DNA from: Pseudoalteromonas luteoviolacea
Lineage (GTDB): Bacteria > Pseudomonadota > Gammaproteobacteria > Enterobacterales > Alteromonadaceae
Direction of reading: 5' to 3'
NCBI RefSeq assembly: GCF_001696455.1
Contig: NZ_MAUJ01000001.1
Span: 682,001-746,000, forward strand
Length of the DNA stretch: 64,000 nucleotides
The position numbers were made by a program, and so were the translations under genes. Numbering within the stretch: position 1 is the stretch's first letter; every line of letters begins with the position of its first letter. Below the pieces are notes generated by a model, which made no database searches, was not told where the DNA came from, and saw nothing but the letters and a program-made list of their open reading frames with translations. This document shows, one piece after another, positions 37,337 to 47,998 of the stretch.

Positions 37337-38974
37337 ATGGCAAACCATCCAAACGCAGGCAAACCAGCTCCCAAATCTCAGCTCGCGAATATTCCAAAGC
37401 TGGTTTCAGCTTATTATTTAAACGAGCCTGATTTAGAAGTGAATCCCGATCAATGTGTTGCTTTTGGCACCTCTGGTCATCGTGGTTGCTCATACAATGT
37501 GAAGTTTAACGAATCGCATATTTTGGCTATCACACAAGCTATTTGTGACTATCGAAAGGCAAATAATATTTTTGGACCACTTTTTTTGGGCAAAGATACA
37601 CACGCACTTTCAGAAGCTGCATTTAACTCTGCGATTGAAGTGCTTGTTGCCAATGAAGTGCAAGTGATCACTCAAGATGGAGATGATTTCACTCCCACAC
37701 CCGTAATAAGTCATGCGATTGTTTGTCACAATAGGACGCACCCTCAGGAGCTAGCTGATGGCATTGTTGTGACGCCATCACATAACCCACCAGAGGATGG
37801 AGGCTTTAAATATAACCCGCCAAATGGTGGGCCAGCGGATACCGATGTCACGAATTGGATCGAGCAAAGAGCCAACCAATTGTTACGTGAAGACTTAGTC
37901 GAAGTAGAGTTATTCCCATTTGCTAAAGCTAAGCGCTCAGGTTTCATTAAATATGAAGATTTGGTCACACCATATGTTGACGATCTTGCAAACGTAATCG
38001 ATTTAGATGCGATAGCAAAAGCACAGGTAAACATTGGTATTGATCCGTTAGGTGGTTCGGGCATTAATTTTTGGCCAGTAATTGCTGAGCGTTTTAATCT
38101 GAATTTAACGGTTGTGAATGATGAAGTTGACCCTCGCTTTGCGTTTATGCCATTGGATAAAGATGGCAAAATTCGTATGGATTGCTCGTCGCCATTCGCA
38201 ATGGCTAATCTAATTGCGTTGAAAGATGACTATGATATCGGCATAGGGAATGACCCTGATTATGATCGCCATGGAATAGTAACAAAAGACGGTTTGATGA
38301 ATCCAAATCATTTCTTGGCCGTTGCTATCGATTATTTGCTGCAACATCGTGACTGGGCAAAAGATATCAAAGTAGGTAAAACACTTGTTTCGAGTGGCAT
38401 GATCGACAAAGTTGTTCAAAACCTCGACCACGAAGTATATGAAGTACCAGTGGGTTTTAAATGGTTTGTGGAAGGCTTAAGCGACAAATGGTTGGCATTT
38501 GGCGGTGAGGAAAGTGCTGGTGCGTCTTTCCTAAGAAAGAATGGTGATGTTTGGAACACGGATAAAGATGGTTTTATTCTGGGTCTATTGGCAGCTGAAA
38601 TATTAGCGGTAACAGGTAAAACGCCGTCTGAGCGTTACCGTGAATTAGAGCAACAGTTCGGTGCGCCAAGCTATAAGAGAATTGATGCGCCAGCAACAGA
38701 CGCACAAAAAGCGCGTTTGAAAGCTTTAAGTGTTGATGATGTTAAAGCGACGACGTTAGCGGGTGACAAAATTACGGATATTTTAACCCATGCGCCCGGA
38801 AATGGTGCTGCAATTGGTGGCTTAAAAGTCGTAACGGAGTCAGGCTGGTTTGCGGCGAGACCATCAGGCACAGAAGATATATACAAAATTTATTTAGAGT
38901 CTTTCAAGGGTGAAGATCATTTAGCTGAACTTGAAAGCGCGGCGAAAGCACTAGTAGATAGTGTCATTAGCTAA
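37337..38974 (+). CDS. pgm: Phosphoglucomutase (alpha-D-glucose phosphate-specific)
   Basis: 545 residues; interconverts glucose-1-phosphate and glucose-6-phosphate. GTSGHRG is at the start of the substrate loop; the active phosphoserine loop is [13 protein letters not shown] (Ser); metal-binding is [10 protein letters not shown]; the sugar-binding loop is [11 protein letters not shown]; and the phosphate-binding loop [16 protein letters not shown] 37337 behind AAGGAAATGTG is preferred over the GTG one codon upstream. seqA-pgm is a conserved pair. Confidence 0.96.
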   Translation: MANHPNAGKPAPKSQLANIPKLVSAYYLNEPDLEVNPDQCVAFGTSGHRGCSYNVKFNESHILAITQAICDYRKANNIFGPLFLGKDTHALSEAAFNSAIEVLVANEVQVITQDGDDFTPTPVISHAIVCHNRTHPQELADGIVVTPSHNPPEDGGFKYNPPNGGPADTDVTNWIEQRANQLLREDLVEVELFPFAKAKRSGFIKYEDLVTPYVDDLANVIDLDAIAKAQVNIGIDPLGGSGINFWPVIAERFNLNLTVVNDEVDPRFAFMPLDKDGKIRMDCSSPFAMANLIALKDDYDIGIGNDPDYDRHGIVTKDGLMNPNHFLAVAIDYLLQHRDWAKDIKVGKTLVSSGMIDKVVQNLDHEVYEVPVGFKWFVEGLSDKWLAFGGEESAGASFLRKNGDVWNTDKDGFILGLLAAEILAVTGKTPSERYRELEQQFGAPSYKRIDAPATDAQKARLKALSVDDVKATTLAGDKITDILTHAPGNGAAIGGLKVVTESGWFAARPSGTEDIYKIYLESFKGEDHLAELESAAKALVDSVIS

Positions 38975-38989
38975 ATTAATACAATTCTT

Positions 38990-39018
38990 AAAGGCCATTC
39001 ATTAATGGCCTTTTCTTT
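38990..39018 (+). terminator. Terminator after pgm
   Basis: AAGGCCATT-CATT-AATGGCCTT hairpin followed by TTCTTTTTT, a canonical Rho-independent terminator for seqA-pgm. Confidence 0.9.
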
Positions 39019-39043
39019 TTTACATCTCTCATAAGGTGACAGT

Positions 39044-40075
39044 ATGTACCTTGATACATTAAAAGCGACAGGGGACTTTTTAACCATTACTCGTGAAAAT
39101 GAATTTTCACTTGAGCCGAGCCAGTTTACATTGGCCAATGGTACAGAGGTTAAAGTAATTGATACCGGTGTTATCGAATTCACGCCGAAGTGCAAAACCA
39201 GTAAAGACATTGTGCTTTCAAGTGCGGTGCATGGAAATGAGACTGCTCCCATTGAAATTTGTGATGAACTTATTCAGCAAATTATCATGGGCAGCCTTGA
39301 ATTAAAACAACGTGTATTGTTCATTTATGGCAACCCTAAATCGATCAATATTGGCCAGCGATTTGTGGATGAAAACTTAAATCGTTTGTTCAATGGTGCG
39401 CATGAAAATCGTTCAGAAAACCCTGAACAACTTAGAGCTGCTAAGTTAGAGGCTTATGTACGCACTTTCTTTACCACTGTTGAAGAAGGTCGTTACCGCG
39501 CGCACTATGATTTACATACTGCTATTCGTGGTTCTAAAAACGAAAAGTTTGCAGTTTACCCATTTCTACATGGCAAACCATGGAAAAAATCACAACTTCA
39601 ATTTTTATTATCTTGCGGCGTAAACACTGTACTAATGATGAGTTCAGCGGCAACGACATTTAGCTATTTTTCTTCCAAGCAATTTGGCGCAGACGCATTC
39701 ACAGTCGAACTCGGGCAGGTGAAGCCGTTTGGTCAGAACAATATGGCGAGTTTCGAAGCTACAAAGCAAACTTTGAAAGCATTAATTAGCCAAGAAGAAG
39801 TGGAATATAAGGAATTTAATGCAGAAGACTTCGAGTTGTTTACAGTGCACAGAACAATAAACCGCACTTGTGAAGACTTTTCTTTCCCATTCCCCGACAG
39901 TGCTGTAAATTTCACCGGTTTTGCGAAAGGTGAATTATTAGCCACCGACGGTGAAAATCAGATTTTTGCAGAAGTGGAAGGTGAAGCAATTATATTTCCG
40001 AACGCAAAAGTTGCGCTCGGTCAACGTGCATTGTTAACCGTAATTCCAATGGAAGTAAATGAAAGCTTTATATAA
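39044..40075 (+). CDS. astE: Succinylglutamate desuccinylase
   Basis: 343 residues; the last enzyme of the arginine succinyltransferase pathway, a zinc carboxypeptidase-like hydrolase that releases glutamate and succinate. Zinc and catalytic motifs: [13 protein letters not shown] (His and Glu), [21 protein letters not shown], and [10 protein letters not shown]. The C-terminal beta domain is complete. Here it stands alone, away from astABD, between pgm and the bkd operon. Confidence 0.93.
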   Translation: MYLDTLKATGDFLTITRENEFSLEPSQFTLANGTEVKVIDTGVIEFTPKCKTSKDIVLSSAVHGNETAPIEICDELIQQIIMGSLELKQRVLFIYGNPKSINIGQRFVDENLNRLFNGAHENRSENPEQLRAAKLEAYVRTFFTTVEEGRYRAHYDLHTAIRGSKNEKFAVYPFLHGKPWKKSQLQFLLSCGVNTVLMMSSAATTFSYFSSKQFGADAFTVELGQVKPFGQNNMASFEATKQTLKALISQEEVEYKEFNAEDFELFTVHRTINRTCEDFSFPFPDSAVNFTGFAKGELLATDGENQIFAEVEGEAIIFPNAKVALGQRALLTVIPMEVNESFI

Positions 40076-40140
40076 CCACCTGAAATAAAAGTCATTTCAT
40101 AGCCGTATCGAAATCTTTCCAGAATAAAAATGCAAATTGT

Positions 40141-40172
40141 CGGTTATTCATCTAGGATTAGTTGAATAACCG
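40141..40172. other. Inverted repeat upstream of bkd operon
   Basis: Perfect 10-bp arms CGGTTATTCA and TGAATAACCG around a 12-base loop. No T-run follows; it abuts the LiuR-like palindrome. It might be a regulatory hairpin or the end of the astE transcript. Confidence 0.5.
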
Positions 40173-40188
40173 TTTACGTTAACGTAAA
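40173..40188. promoter_or_regulatory. LiuR-like operator of the bkd operon
   Basis: TTTACGTTAACGTAAA is a perfect 16-bp palindrome 132 bases upstream of the E1 alpha start. It resembles the operator described for LiuR, the MerR-family repressor of branched-chain amino-acid catabolism in gammaproteobacteria, whose regulon commonly includes bkd genes. The match is from memory. Confidence 0.7.
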
Positions 40189-40320
40189 GTGGCAAAAGCT
40201 TTAATTTAAGTAATTTGCATTTACCGCACTAATTATTCAAAACTCTATTAGCGGGCTGTATGTCGATGCTCTTGACTGCAAGTATTGCAAATTGGCGATG
40301 ACAACAAGAGAAGGTAGGTT

Positions 40321-41538
40321 ATGACTAACCCCAATAACATATCGTTAAATATAAGCCATGCACTCGAATTCATCGATGGTCATGCGCTTAACATTCCAAC
40401 ATTGAAAATCTTGAGTGAACAGGGCGATATCTTGGACGGTGCAACTGCACCAGAGCTTGATAAAGAAACAGCACTTAAGATCTATAGCACTATGAGATTT
40501 ATCCGTTTGTTGGATGAACGTATGCAAGCCGCACAACGTCAAGGTCGTGTAAGCTTTTATATGCAATGTTTGGGTGAAGAAGCTGCAATCACAGCCAGTG
40601 CTGCTGCATTAAAGCAAGAAGACATGATCATGGCACAGTACCGTGAGCAAGCTGCATTGCACTACCGTGGCTTTACGCTAGAACAATTTATGAACCAGCT
40701 ATTCTCGAATGAGAAAGATCTTGGAAAGGGCCGTCAAATGCCGGTTCACTATGGTTCAAACGAACTTCATTACTTAACAATTTCTTCTCCGCTAGGGACT
40801 CAAATTCCTCAGGCGACTGGATATGCTTACGGTCAAAAGCTCAAGCATATCGACAAAGACTCTGGAGAGTTAAGCTCAGAAATCGACAACGTCACAATCT
40901 GCTATTTTGGTGAAGGTGCGGCCTCCGAGGGAGACTTTCACGCGGGTCTGAATATGGCAGCAGTGCACAAAGCACCGGTTATTTTCTTTGCTCGTAACAA
41001 CGGATATGCGATTTCTACACCTGCTGACGAACAGTTTAAAGGGGATGGTATCGCATCTCGTGGGGTTGGCTACGGTATTAAAACAATCCGAGTTGATGGC
41101 GCAGACACATTAGCTGTTTATGAAGCGACCAAAAAAGCACGTGAGATCGCTGTGACAACAGGTGAGCCTGTATTAATTGAGTCGATAGCTTACCGCCTAG
41201 GCGCGCATTCAACGTCAGATGACCCGTCTGGTTACCGTACAAAAGAGGAAGAAGCTGAATTCAAAAATAGCTGTCCTGTAGCAAGATTCAAATCTTGGCT
41301 ACTAAAGCAAGGCTGGTTGGATGAAAGCGAAGATGAAGCGATTAAAGACAAGATCAGAGAAGAAATCTTAGCAGCGCTAAAAGTGGCAGAGAAAGTTCAA
41401 AAGCCAGCACTTGAAGAGTTGGTTTCTGATGTTTATGACACGCCAATTCCTGCTCTACAAAAACAATATGAAGATCTTAAAGAGCACATTAAAAAATATC
41501 CAGACGCCTATCCAGTAACAGCAGGGAGAATCAAATAA
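40321..41538 (+). CDS. bkdA1: Branched-chain 2-oxoacid dehydrogenase E1 alpha subunit
   Basis: 405 residues. With E1 beta it decarboxylates the 2-oxo acids of Val, Leu and Ile using thiamine diphosphate. The ThDP motif is [17 protein letters not shown] ... [11 protein letters not shown]; the phosphorylation-loop region [15 protein letters not shown] is present. The stop overlaps the start of the E1 beta gene (TAATG), so expression is coupled. It probably answers to the LiuR-like site upstream. Confidence 0.94.
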   Translation: MTNPNNISLNISHALEFIDGHALNIPTLKILSEQGDILDGATAPELDKETALKIYSTMRFIRLLDERMQAAQRQGRVSFYMQCLGEEAAITASAAALKQEDMIMAQYREQAALHYRGFTLEQFMNQLFSNEKDLGKGRQMPVHYGSNELHYLTISSPLGTQIPQATGYAYGQKLKHIDKDSGELSSEIDNVTICYFGEGAASEGDFHAGLNMAAVHKAPVIFFARNNGYAISTPADEQFKGDGIASRGVGYGIKTIRVDGADTLAVYEATKKAREIAVTTGEPVLIESIAYRLGAHSTSDDPSGYRTKEEEAEFKNSCPVARFKSWLLKQGWLDESEDEAIKDKIREEILAALKVAEKVQKPALEELVSDVYDTPIPALQKQYEDLKEHIKKYPDAYPVTAGRIK

Positions 41539-42515
41539 TGGCTAAGATGAACATGTTACACGCCATTAATTCGGCGCTAGATATCAGTATGGCTGAGCAC
41601 CCACAGGCCTGTATTTTTGGAGAAGATGTTGGTTATTTTGGCGGTGTATTCCGTGCAACGTCAGGTCTTCAAGAAAAATACGGTAAGCACCGTGTTTTTA
41701 ATACGCCTTTAACAGAGCAGGGGATACTCGGCTTTGCAAATGGTCTAGCGGCTTTTGGCGCCCCTGCGCTTGCTGAAATTCAGTTTGCTGATTATATTTT
41801 TCCAGCCTTCGATCAAATCGTAAATGAGTCAGCCAAGTTCCGTTATCGTTCAGGTAACGAGTTTAACGTTGGAAACCTTACAATCCGTACACCATATGGT
41901 GGTGGTATTGCAGGTGGTTTGTATCACTCGCAATCACCTGAAGCCTATTTTGCCCATACACCGGGCTTAAAATTGGTAGTACCGCGTAACCCATATCAAG
42001 CGAAAGGCTTATTAAGGGCGTGTATTAAAGACGACAACCCAGTGATTTTCTTTGAGCCTAAGCGACTTTACCGCGCATCTGTCGGCGAGGTACCAGAAGA
42101 GGACTACAGCATTGAAATTGGTACAGCTGAAGTCGTAAAAGAAGGCACAGACGTGACTGTGCTTGCTTGGGGTGCGCAAATGGAAATTATTGAACAAGCA
42201 GCAGAAAAAGCAGAGGAAGCTGGAATTAGCTGTGAGTTAATTGATTTGCGTTCCATTTTGCCATGGGATGCTGAGACACTGATAAAGTCTGTGACTAAAA
42301 CTGGCCGTTTGGTAATTAGCCATGAAGCGCCAATCACAAACGGGTTTGGTGCTGAGATTGCAGCGACCATTCAAAAAGAGTGTTTCTTACACCTTGAGTC
42401 GCCAATTGAACGTGTGTGTGGGCTTGATACTCCTTACCCATTGGCACTTGAAAAAGAGTATGTGCCTGATGCACTGAAAGTGTTTGAAGCAATTAAAAAG
42501 TCAGTGGAATTTTAA
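41538..42515 (+). CDS. bkdA2: Branched-chain 2-oxoacid dehydrogenase E1 beta subunit
   Basis: 325 residues with the transketolase-like pyrimidine-binding domain ([35 protein letters not shown]) and the C-terminal transketolase domain ([34 protein letters not shown]). These residues pair with E1 alpha to complete the active sites. It overlaps E1 alpha by one base and lies 9 bases before E2. Confidence 0.95.
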   Translation: MAKMNMLHAINSALDISMAEHPQACIFGEDVGYFGGVFRATSGLQEKYGKHRVFNTPLTEQGILGFANGLAAFGAPALAEIQFADYIFPAFDQIVNESAKFRYRSGNEFNVGNLTIRTPYGGGIAGGLYHSQSPEAYFAHTPGLKLVVPRNPYQAKGLLRACIKDDNPVIFFEPKRLYRASVGEVPEEDYSIEIGTAEVVKEGTDVTVLAWGAQMEIIEQAAEKAEEAGISCELIDLRSILPWDAETLIKSVTKTGRLVISHEAPITNGFGAEIAATIQKECFLHLESPIERVCGLDTPYPLALEKEYVPDALKVFEAIKKSVEF

Positions 42516-42524
42516 GGATAAGTC

Positions 42525-44102
42525 ATGTCTAAAGAATTTATTTTACCAGATATCGGTGAAGGCATCGTAGAGTGTGAAGTTGTAGAATGGCTAGTTGCGG
42601 TTGGCGATACTGTAAAAGAAGATCAGCCGATTTGCGATGTAATGACAGACAAAGCGCTAGTACAAATTCCCGCTGTTCACGACGGTGTAATTACACAGCT
42701 TCACTACGAAAAAGGCGATATTGCTAAAGTGCATGAGCCTTTATTTGCGATGGATGTAGCAGGAGATGCAGCTGCAACGCCGCAAGCGACAGAGGCTGAC
42801 AGTGTAAGCTCAAATGAGCAAGCAACAGCTACGGGTTCACACCTTGAAGACTTTATCTTGCCAGATATAGGTGAAGGGATAGTTGAATGTGAAATCGTAG
42901 AGTGGCTAGTAACCGAAGGGCAAGAGATCAAAGAAGATCAGGCTGTTTGTGATGTTATGACAGACAAAGCTTTGGTTCAGATCCCTGCAAAGTACGACGG
43001 TGTTGTGGAAAAGTTATATTATCAAAAAGGTGATATTGCTCAGGTACATAGCCCGTTATTTCAGGTGCGGATTACAGGCTCTGCAGGAACACAGAATGCA
43101 CCTGCTAAATCAGTAGAAGCGCAATTAGAAATTCATAAACCACAACCTGCACAAGCAAGCGATAATGCGGTAAATGGAAAAGCTGTTACAGGCAAAGCCG
43201 TCGCATCACCAGCAGTTAGAAGACGCGCGCGTGAAATGGACATTGATATTCGCTTGGTGGCGGGGAGCGGTAAGAATGGCCGTGTGTATAAAGAAGACTT
43301 AGAAAAATATTTGCAGGGTGGCAATTCGTCAGCACCTGTTGCAGCTACGTCTGAAAAAGCGGTTTCTGCGCCTCAAACGGTTGCCCCAAGCTCTGGCGGC
43401 ACAAGAGTTGAACCAATTCGCGGTATGAAGGCTGCTATGGCAAAGCAGATGGTGGCTTCTGTTTCTACAATTCCGCACTTTACATATAGTGATGAGATTG
43501 ATTTAACAGATCTGATTGCGCTGAGAAAGTCATTAAAAGAGCAATATGCAAAGCAAGGTATTAAGTTAACTATGATGCCTTTCTTTATTAAAGCGCTTTC
43601 TCTTGCGATTAAAGAATTCCCAATCTTAAACTCTCAAGTGAATGATGATTGCACAGAAATCACTTATTTTGATGACCACAATATTGGCATGGCAGTAGAC
43701 AGTAAACTCGGTCTACTTGTACCAAATATCAAAGGCTGTCAGAACAAGTCAATTGTTGATGTAGCGGAGTCAGTGACTAAATTAACTGATGCTGCGAGAG
43801 AAGGGCGAGTGTCTCCAGATGACTTAAAAGGCGGCACAATTTCGATATCTAATATCGGCGCTATCGGTGGAACTACTGCAACACCGATTATTAATAAACC
43901 AGAAGTTGCGATTGTCGCTTTGGGTAAACTACAGCACTTACCTCGATTTGACGAGAATGGCAATGTTGTCTCGCGTTCCATCATGCAGGTAAGTTGGTCT
44001 GGTGATCATCGTGTTATTGATGGGGGTACGATTGCTCGATTCAATAACCTCTGGAAGTCTTATTTAGAGGAACCTGCAAAAATGATGATGGCCATGCGCT
44101 AA
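42525..44102 (+). CDS. bkdB: Branched-chain 2-oxoacid dehydrogenase E2 (dihydrolipoyl acyltransferase), two lipoyl domains
   Basis: 525 residues. Two lipoyl domains (about 1-80 with lipoyl Lys43 in VMTDKALVQ, and about 108-185 with the same motif) are joined by Ala/Pro-type linkers. Next is the E1/E3-binding domain ([32 protein letters not shown]). The C-terminal acyltransferase core has the catalytic [18 protein letters not shown]. coli-type or mammalian Bkd E2 often has one lipoyl domain; two is a variation. No E3 (lpd) gene follows, so E3 is presumably shared with other complexes. Confidence 0.95.
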   Translation: MSKEFILPDIGEGIVECEVVEWLVAVGDTVKEDQPICDVMTDKALVQIPAVHDGVITQLHYEKGDIAKVHEPLFAMDVAGDAAATPQATEADSVSSNEQATATGSHLEDFILPDIGEGIVECEIVEWLVTEGQEIKEDQAVCDVMTDKALVQIPAKYDGVVEKLYYQKGDIAQVHSPLFQVRITGSAGTQNAPAKSVEAQLEIHKPQPAQASDNAVNGKAVTGKAVASPAVRRRAREMDIDIRLVAGSGKNGRVYKEDLEKYLQGGNSSAPVAATSEKAVSAPQTVAPSSGGTRVEPIRGMKAAMAKQMVASVSTIPHFTYSDEIDLTDLIALRKSLKEQYAKQGIKLTMMPFFIKALSLAIKEFPILNSQVNDDCTEITYFDDHNIGMAVDSKLGLLVPNIKGCQNKSIVDVAESVTKLTDAAREGRVSPDDLKGGTISISNIGAIGGTTATPIINKPEVAIVALGKLQHLPRFDENGNVVSRSIMQVSWSGDHRVIDGGTIARFNNLWKSYLEEPAKMMMAMR

Positions 44103-44121
44103 TTCTACTTTGTAAAGGACC

Positions 44122-44175
44122 TTTACACGCCTCCAAAGCCCTAGTTTTGGGGGCGTTTTGATTTTTTATAAAAAC
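44122..44175 (+). terminator. Terminator after bkd operon
   Basis: The segment ACGCCTCCAAAGCCCTAGTTTTGGGGGCGT can fold into a long hairpin, followed by TTTGATTTTTT. Confidence 0.8.
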
Positions 44176-44307
44176 TTTTGGAATGTGGGTTGTTTATCTG
44201 CTCAGATATATTCCAACCGCTAGTAAAAATCCGTATAATCCACATCCTAAAAATTTTTACCCGTAGCAATTAAAAAAGCCGTATTAGCGTAGGCTTGAGA
44301 AGTCGTA

Positions 44308-45201
44308 ATGAACCAGAAAGACGATAGAAAAGAAATACTTGAATTTAATAAATTGCAAAAGAAACTGCGTAGAAACGTTGGTAATGCAATCAAAGATTAC
44401 AATATGATCGAAGAGGGTGATGTTGTGATGGCGTGCATTAGCGGCGGTAAAGATTCTTTCGCTATGCTTGATATACTGCTGAACCTGAAAAAAGCCGCGC
44501 CAATTAACTTTGATGTTGTCGCTGTAAACTTAGACCAAAAACAACCTGGGTTCCCAGAGCATATTTTACCAGAGTATTTTGAGAGCTTGGATATCCCTTA
44601 TTATATCGTTGATAAGGATACTTACTCTGTCGTTAGAGAAAAAGTGCCTGAAGGTAAGACGACTTGTGGTTTGTGCTCAAGGTTACGCCGCGGTACGTTA
44701 TATTCTTTCGCGGAGAAAATTGGTGCAACTAAACTGGCACTAGGCCATCATATGGATGACATTGTGGAAACAATGTTTTTGAATATGTTCCATGGTTCAA
44801 GGCTAAAGGCCATGCCGCCAAAGCTGCGCTCAGATGATGGAAGAAATGTGGTGATTAGGCCACTGACTTACTGCCGTGAAAAAGACTTAATCAAGTATGC
44901 AGAGCATAAAGAGTTCCCAATTATTCCATGCAATCTTTGTGGCTCTCAGGAAAATTTGCAGCGACAAAACATTAAGGCCATGTTAGTTGAATGGGATAAG
45001 AAAACGCCCGGAAGAGTAGACAGCATCTTTAAGTCTCTACAAAATGTTAGCCCGAGTCAGTTGGCAGATACAAACTTGTTTGATTTCGAAAATTTGCCAA
45101 TCGATAGAGACGCGGCACGTGATGAGTACCAGTTTAGTGAAGCGACGGTATCATCAACAAATATTGATGAGTCGTTATTTATAGATGTGACGAACATATA
45201 A
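44308..45201 (+). CDS. ttcA: tRNA 2-thiocytidine biosynthesis protein TtcA
   Basis: 297 residues; makes 2-thiocytidine at position 32 of some tRNAs. The PP-loop [14 protein letters not shown] binds ATP, and the CxxC pairs CGLCSRLRR and [13 protein letters not shown] coordinate the Fe-S cluster. The central [17 protein letters not shown] motif is typical. It is monocistronic, with hairpins on both sides. Confidence 0.96.
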   Translation: MNQKDDRKEILEFNKLQKKLRRNVGNAIKDYNMIEEGDVVMACISGGKDSFAMLDILLNLKKAAPINFDVVAVNLDQKQPGFPEHILPEYFESLDIPYYIVDKDTYSVVREKVPEGKTTCGLCSRLRRGTLYSFAEKIGATKLALGHHMDDIVETMFLNMFHGSRLKAMPPKLRSDDGRNVVIRPLTYCREKDLIKYAEHKEFPIIPCNLCGSQENLQRQNIKAMLVEWDKKTPGRVDSIFKSLQNVSPSQLADTNLFDFENLPIDRDAARDEYQFSEATVSSTNIDESLFIDVTNI

Positions 45202-45210
45202 AATAAGCAC

Positions 45211-45244
45211 TAGGTCAGGAATGGATAATGACATTTCTGACCTA
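45211..45244. terminator. Hairpin between convergent genes ttcA and solute-binding protein gene
   Basis: TAGGTCAGGAATG and CATTTCTGACCTA pair almost completely around GATAATGA. It has little T-run but lies between two convergent genes, so it is a plausible bidirectional terminator. Its end overlaps the convergent stop codon. Confidence 0.65.
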
Positions 45245-46081
45245 CGAGCTTGCTTTCCCTTTGAGTAACTTATCTAACTTAGACTCTAGGTAACTAGGCA
45301 GCCATTTTACCATGATGGTTTTAAACGCTTGAGAGTTGGTAATGCCAGGCATTGTTTGATTGATTACTCTGATTATTTGCCTCCCATTTTCGTTCTTGGT
45401 ACAGCCAACATACCCATACGCCAAAGGGTCTATATCATCCAGTATAAGTTGAGAAAGCTGTGCTTTTTTCTGGGTCAACTTATGAATGTAAAAGTGTTCG
45501 CTTGGGTAACCAATAACTGCGTCTACTCGCCTTTTTACAAGCATATTAGTGAGGCTTTCTAGCGCATCTTGGCCAGGCCTAACGATGACTTGCTCTCTAG
45601 GTATCGATTTTATTATTTCGTCCAGACGTGCGCCGTAAGAGCGCTGCATGGCAACTCCAAGTACTAAGTTATTTTGTTCAATAAACTGTTTTAGGCTCAC
45701 TTTTTCAAGCTGTGATTTATTTAATGCTTTGAGCGTTTGCTTTGAGATAGCGAGGGTAGGAGACAGACCAATCGTTGCATAACTTTCACTGAAATACATG
45801 AATTTTTGTCTTTCAGGCGTTTTATAGAGTGACAACATACAATATGTTTTTCTCTTATCGCTTAACGCTCGAATGGCCCGACTCGCAGGGAAAAATATTT
45901 TGTTTTCACTGTATTCAGGTAACTGGTCATGAAGTAAGTTTATTACGAGCTCGTCTCTACCTGTCCCTTCTAGGGCATCACTGATCATATAATAGGGTGG
46001 AAAATCAGTGATGATCCAATCAATTGACTTGGCTTTAGCAGGCCCAATTAGCATTAATAACAAAAATAATGTTTTGCGCAC
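45242..46081 (-). CDS. Periplasmic solute-binding-like protein
   Basis: About 279 residues starting at GTG 46081 (AGAGAG upstream); the frame extends to 46138 but a signal peptide begins just here (KTLFLLLMLIGPAKAKS). It resembles amino-acid-type solute-binding (SBP family 3 / TIGR02285-like) proteins: WIITDFPPYYMISD, FPASRAIRALSDKRKTYC, VGVAMQRSYGARLDE-like, RRVDAVIGYPSEH. No transporter permease or ATPase lies nearby, so it may act as a sensory or orphan binding protein. Confidence 0.75.
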   Translation of the reverse strand: MRKTLFLLLMLIGPAKAKSIDWIITDFPPYYMISDALEGTGRDELVINLLHDQLPEYSENKIFFPASRAIRALSDKRKTYCMLSLYKTPERQKFMYFSESYATIGLSPTLAISKQTLKALNKSQLEKVSLKQFIEQNNLVLGVAMQRSYGARLDEIIKSIPREQVIVRPGQDALESLTNMLVKRRVDAVIGYPSEHFYIHKLTQKKAQLSQLILDDIDPLAYGYVGCTKNENGRQIIRVINQTMPGITNSQAFKTIMVKWLPSYLESKLDKLLKGKASS

Positions 46082-46384
46082 GCTGAACTCTCTTCTTTTA
46101 TTATCAATAAAGCTTAGCAAAAACAGAGCAATTTCCAACTCATACTAAATTACGTACGTTAAATTTATAAGATTGGATTTTTATTTAATTTTACAATTTT
46201 ATTGTTTTTGCTACATTTTAGTTTGTACATCAACCTTTTTTGGGAATAAGTGCGGTGGCCAACAGAATTTTTTCAGGGATTGGTCTTGCTGTTAAGTAAG
46301 TAAAAAGTGTTTTTAACCAAACGCTTCGGGTAGAATACAAGGTTGGCGTATCAAGTTAATTTCAATAATAATATGAGAAACGCT
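46082..46384. other. Divergent AT-rich promoter region
   Basis: About 300 AT-rich bases between two divergent genes, presumably carrying both promoters. No repeat or ORF of note is visible; the in-frame TTG at 46343 of the hydrolase gene is judged too weak a start. Confidence 0.5.
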
Positions 46385-46996
46385 ATGATTACGCTTGTAG
46401 TGAGTGATATTTTCGGTCAAACAAAAAGCCTTGAGGGCTTTGTAAACGAATTAGATGGCAGCACGGCCATTTGTTCTCCTTATCCTTTTAGACAAGGGCA
46501 CATCGATAGAGATGAGCCATCCGTCTATCAACAATTCATAGAAACGACAGGTCACGAGAAATATGTCGAGAAAGTTGTTGAGGCTATTTCAAGTAAGCAA
46601 CCTGATTTAATTATCGGGTTTTCTGCGGGAGCTGTAGCGAGTTGGCGTGCGTTAGCTGCAATGCCAATAAAAAGCGCGACCAAGCTTATTGCTTTTTACC
46701 CCGGTCAGATCAGAAACCACCTGCAATTACACCCTAAATGTGATGTAGATATCTACTTCCCCTATGAAGAGAAGCATTTTGATGTAAAGCCTGTAATAGA
46801 ACACTTATCTGGTGTGCATGGGGTTAGTTGCTATCGAACACGTTACTTGCATGGTTTTATGAATTCTCTGTCTGAAAACTTTTGTGCTCAGGCATATCAG
46901 CACTATACAAGACTTTGTCAAGGTAATATTGAAGATGCAATTAAGTTAAAATTAGCCAACCGGAGAATAAAAAGTGGACTAGAATTGACAATGTAA
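46385..46996 (+). CDS. Alpha/beta-hydrolase (dienelactone-hydrolase-like)
   Basis: 203 residues from ATG 46385 (MITLVVSDIFGQTKSL) behind GAGAAACGCT; upstream in-frame starts lack a ribosome-binding site. The nucleophile elbow is GFSAGAVASW (Ser, in place of the Cys used by dienelactone hydrolase), followed by IAFYPGQIRNH and a C-terminal LHGFMN that supplies the catalytic His. It is the first gene of a three-gene group with a decarboxylase-like gene and a desaturase-like oxidoreductase gene. Substrate unknown. Confidence 0.7.
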   Translation: MITLVVSDIFGQTKSLEGFVNELDGSTAICSPYPFRQGHIDRDEPSVYQQFIETTGHEKYVEKVVEAISSKQPDLIIGFSAGAVASWRALAAMPIKSATKLIAFYPGQIRNHLQLHPKCDVDIYFPYEEKHFDVKPVIEHLSGVHGVSCYRTRYLHGFMNSLSENFCAQAYQHYTRLCQGNIEDAIKLKLANRRIKSGLELTM

Positions 46997-47020
46997 AACT
47001 TAAAGTAGAAGGAGTTATGT

Positions 47021-47980
47021 ATGTCAGATCAGCCTCGTATTCCTTATAGACACTTTCCGGGAAATCCCATCGCAAAACCGCCATGCAGAATGCTTAATGC
47101 AATGATGTATGGCTTTTTTGTTAAAGGGGAGCTCGAAACCATTCAAGACTATGTGGACTCAACGTTAAACTCAGTACCAAGCGAAAATATAGCTTTTCGA
47201 GCTTTGTCTTCTTATTGTTTGCTAACTTTTACAGATATCGAAAATATTGCCTCTAAAGTGCCCCCTTTTAGTAATTATGGGTATATGCAAGAAACAGATA
47301 TCATTGTTTGGTTACCTATTGCACAAATAAATAAGCAAGAAAATAAATTGACGCATTTGTATTGGTACCCTGCGTTTATCACCGTAAACAACATAAACGC
47401 ATTGGTTAATGGCCGAGAAACTTGGGGATATAACAAATATCTGTGCAAGTATCAGATGCCGAGTAGCCAACATCGTGCAGATTACTTTTCTTTGAGCCTC
47501 GAAACATTTCAGCCATTTGAGGCCGATAAGAAAATGGCTTGGTACGAACTACTTTCAATAGAAAGAGTCGCTGATGACGATACTTGGTTTGAGGAAGCTA
47601 TTGAGATTGGTAAAGAAGTCGCTGATCTTATCCATAATAGTGTCCTTGATCTTGGTGTTGGTATAGATTTTTTTAAACAGTTATTTACAGGGTTCTCAAA
47701 TCCTCAGTTAGCCCAGATTTTGTTTAAACAGTTTCCAGACGGATATGCTGAAAATAGTGTTTACAGTGCTGTCGTTCACTCTCCTTCAACGGTTAAAAAA
47801 ATCCACAAGTTAGGGTTTTTGAAGGATGAATACAAAGTGACTTTTAATCAAGTTGACGCTTTTCCTTTAGAAGACATGTTCGGTATTAAAGTCGGTGAGC
47901 AATTTGCCAAATTACCTTACTTCCTTTGCATGGACTTTGATCAAGACGGCGCAAAAGAAATTGTTACTGCAGACTTGTAA
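47021..47980 (+). CDS. Acetoacetate-decarboxylase-like protein
   Basis: 319 residues. The region ITVNNINALVNGRETWGYNKYLCKYQ is the family signature (GREiwGypK, where the Lys is the Schiff-base or structural residue in acetoacetate decarboxylases). Surrounding strands such as TDIIVWLPI and LTHLYWYPAF fit the ADC fold. The family includes non-decarboxylase members that act on polyketide-like or lipid substrates. It lies between the hydrolase and the FAD oxidoreductase; 24 bases and 18 bases separate them. Confidence 0.7.
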   Translation: MSDQPRIPYRHFPGNPIAKPPCRMLNAMMYGFFVKGELETIQDYVDSTLNSVPSENIAFRALSSYCLLTFTDIENIASKVPPFSNYGYMQETDIIVWLPIAQINKQENKLTHLYWYPAFITVNNINALVNGRETWGYNKYLCKYQMPSSQHRADYFSLSLETFQPFEADKKMAWYELLSIERVADDDTWFEEAIEIGKEVADLIHNSVLDLGVGIDFFKQLFTGFSNPQLAQILFKQFPDGYAENSVYSAVVHSPSTVKKIHKLGFLKDEYKVTFNQVDAFPLEDMFGIKVGEQFAKLPYFLCMDFDQDGAKEIVTADL

Positions 47981-47998
47981 TGGATGTAAGGATTTGAC

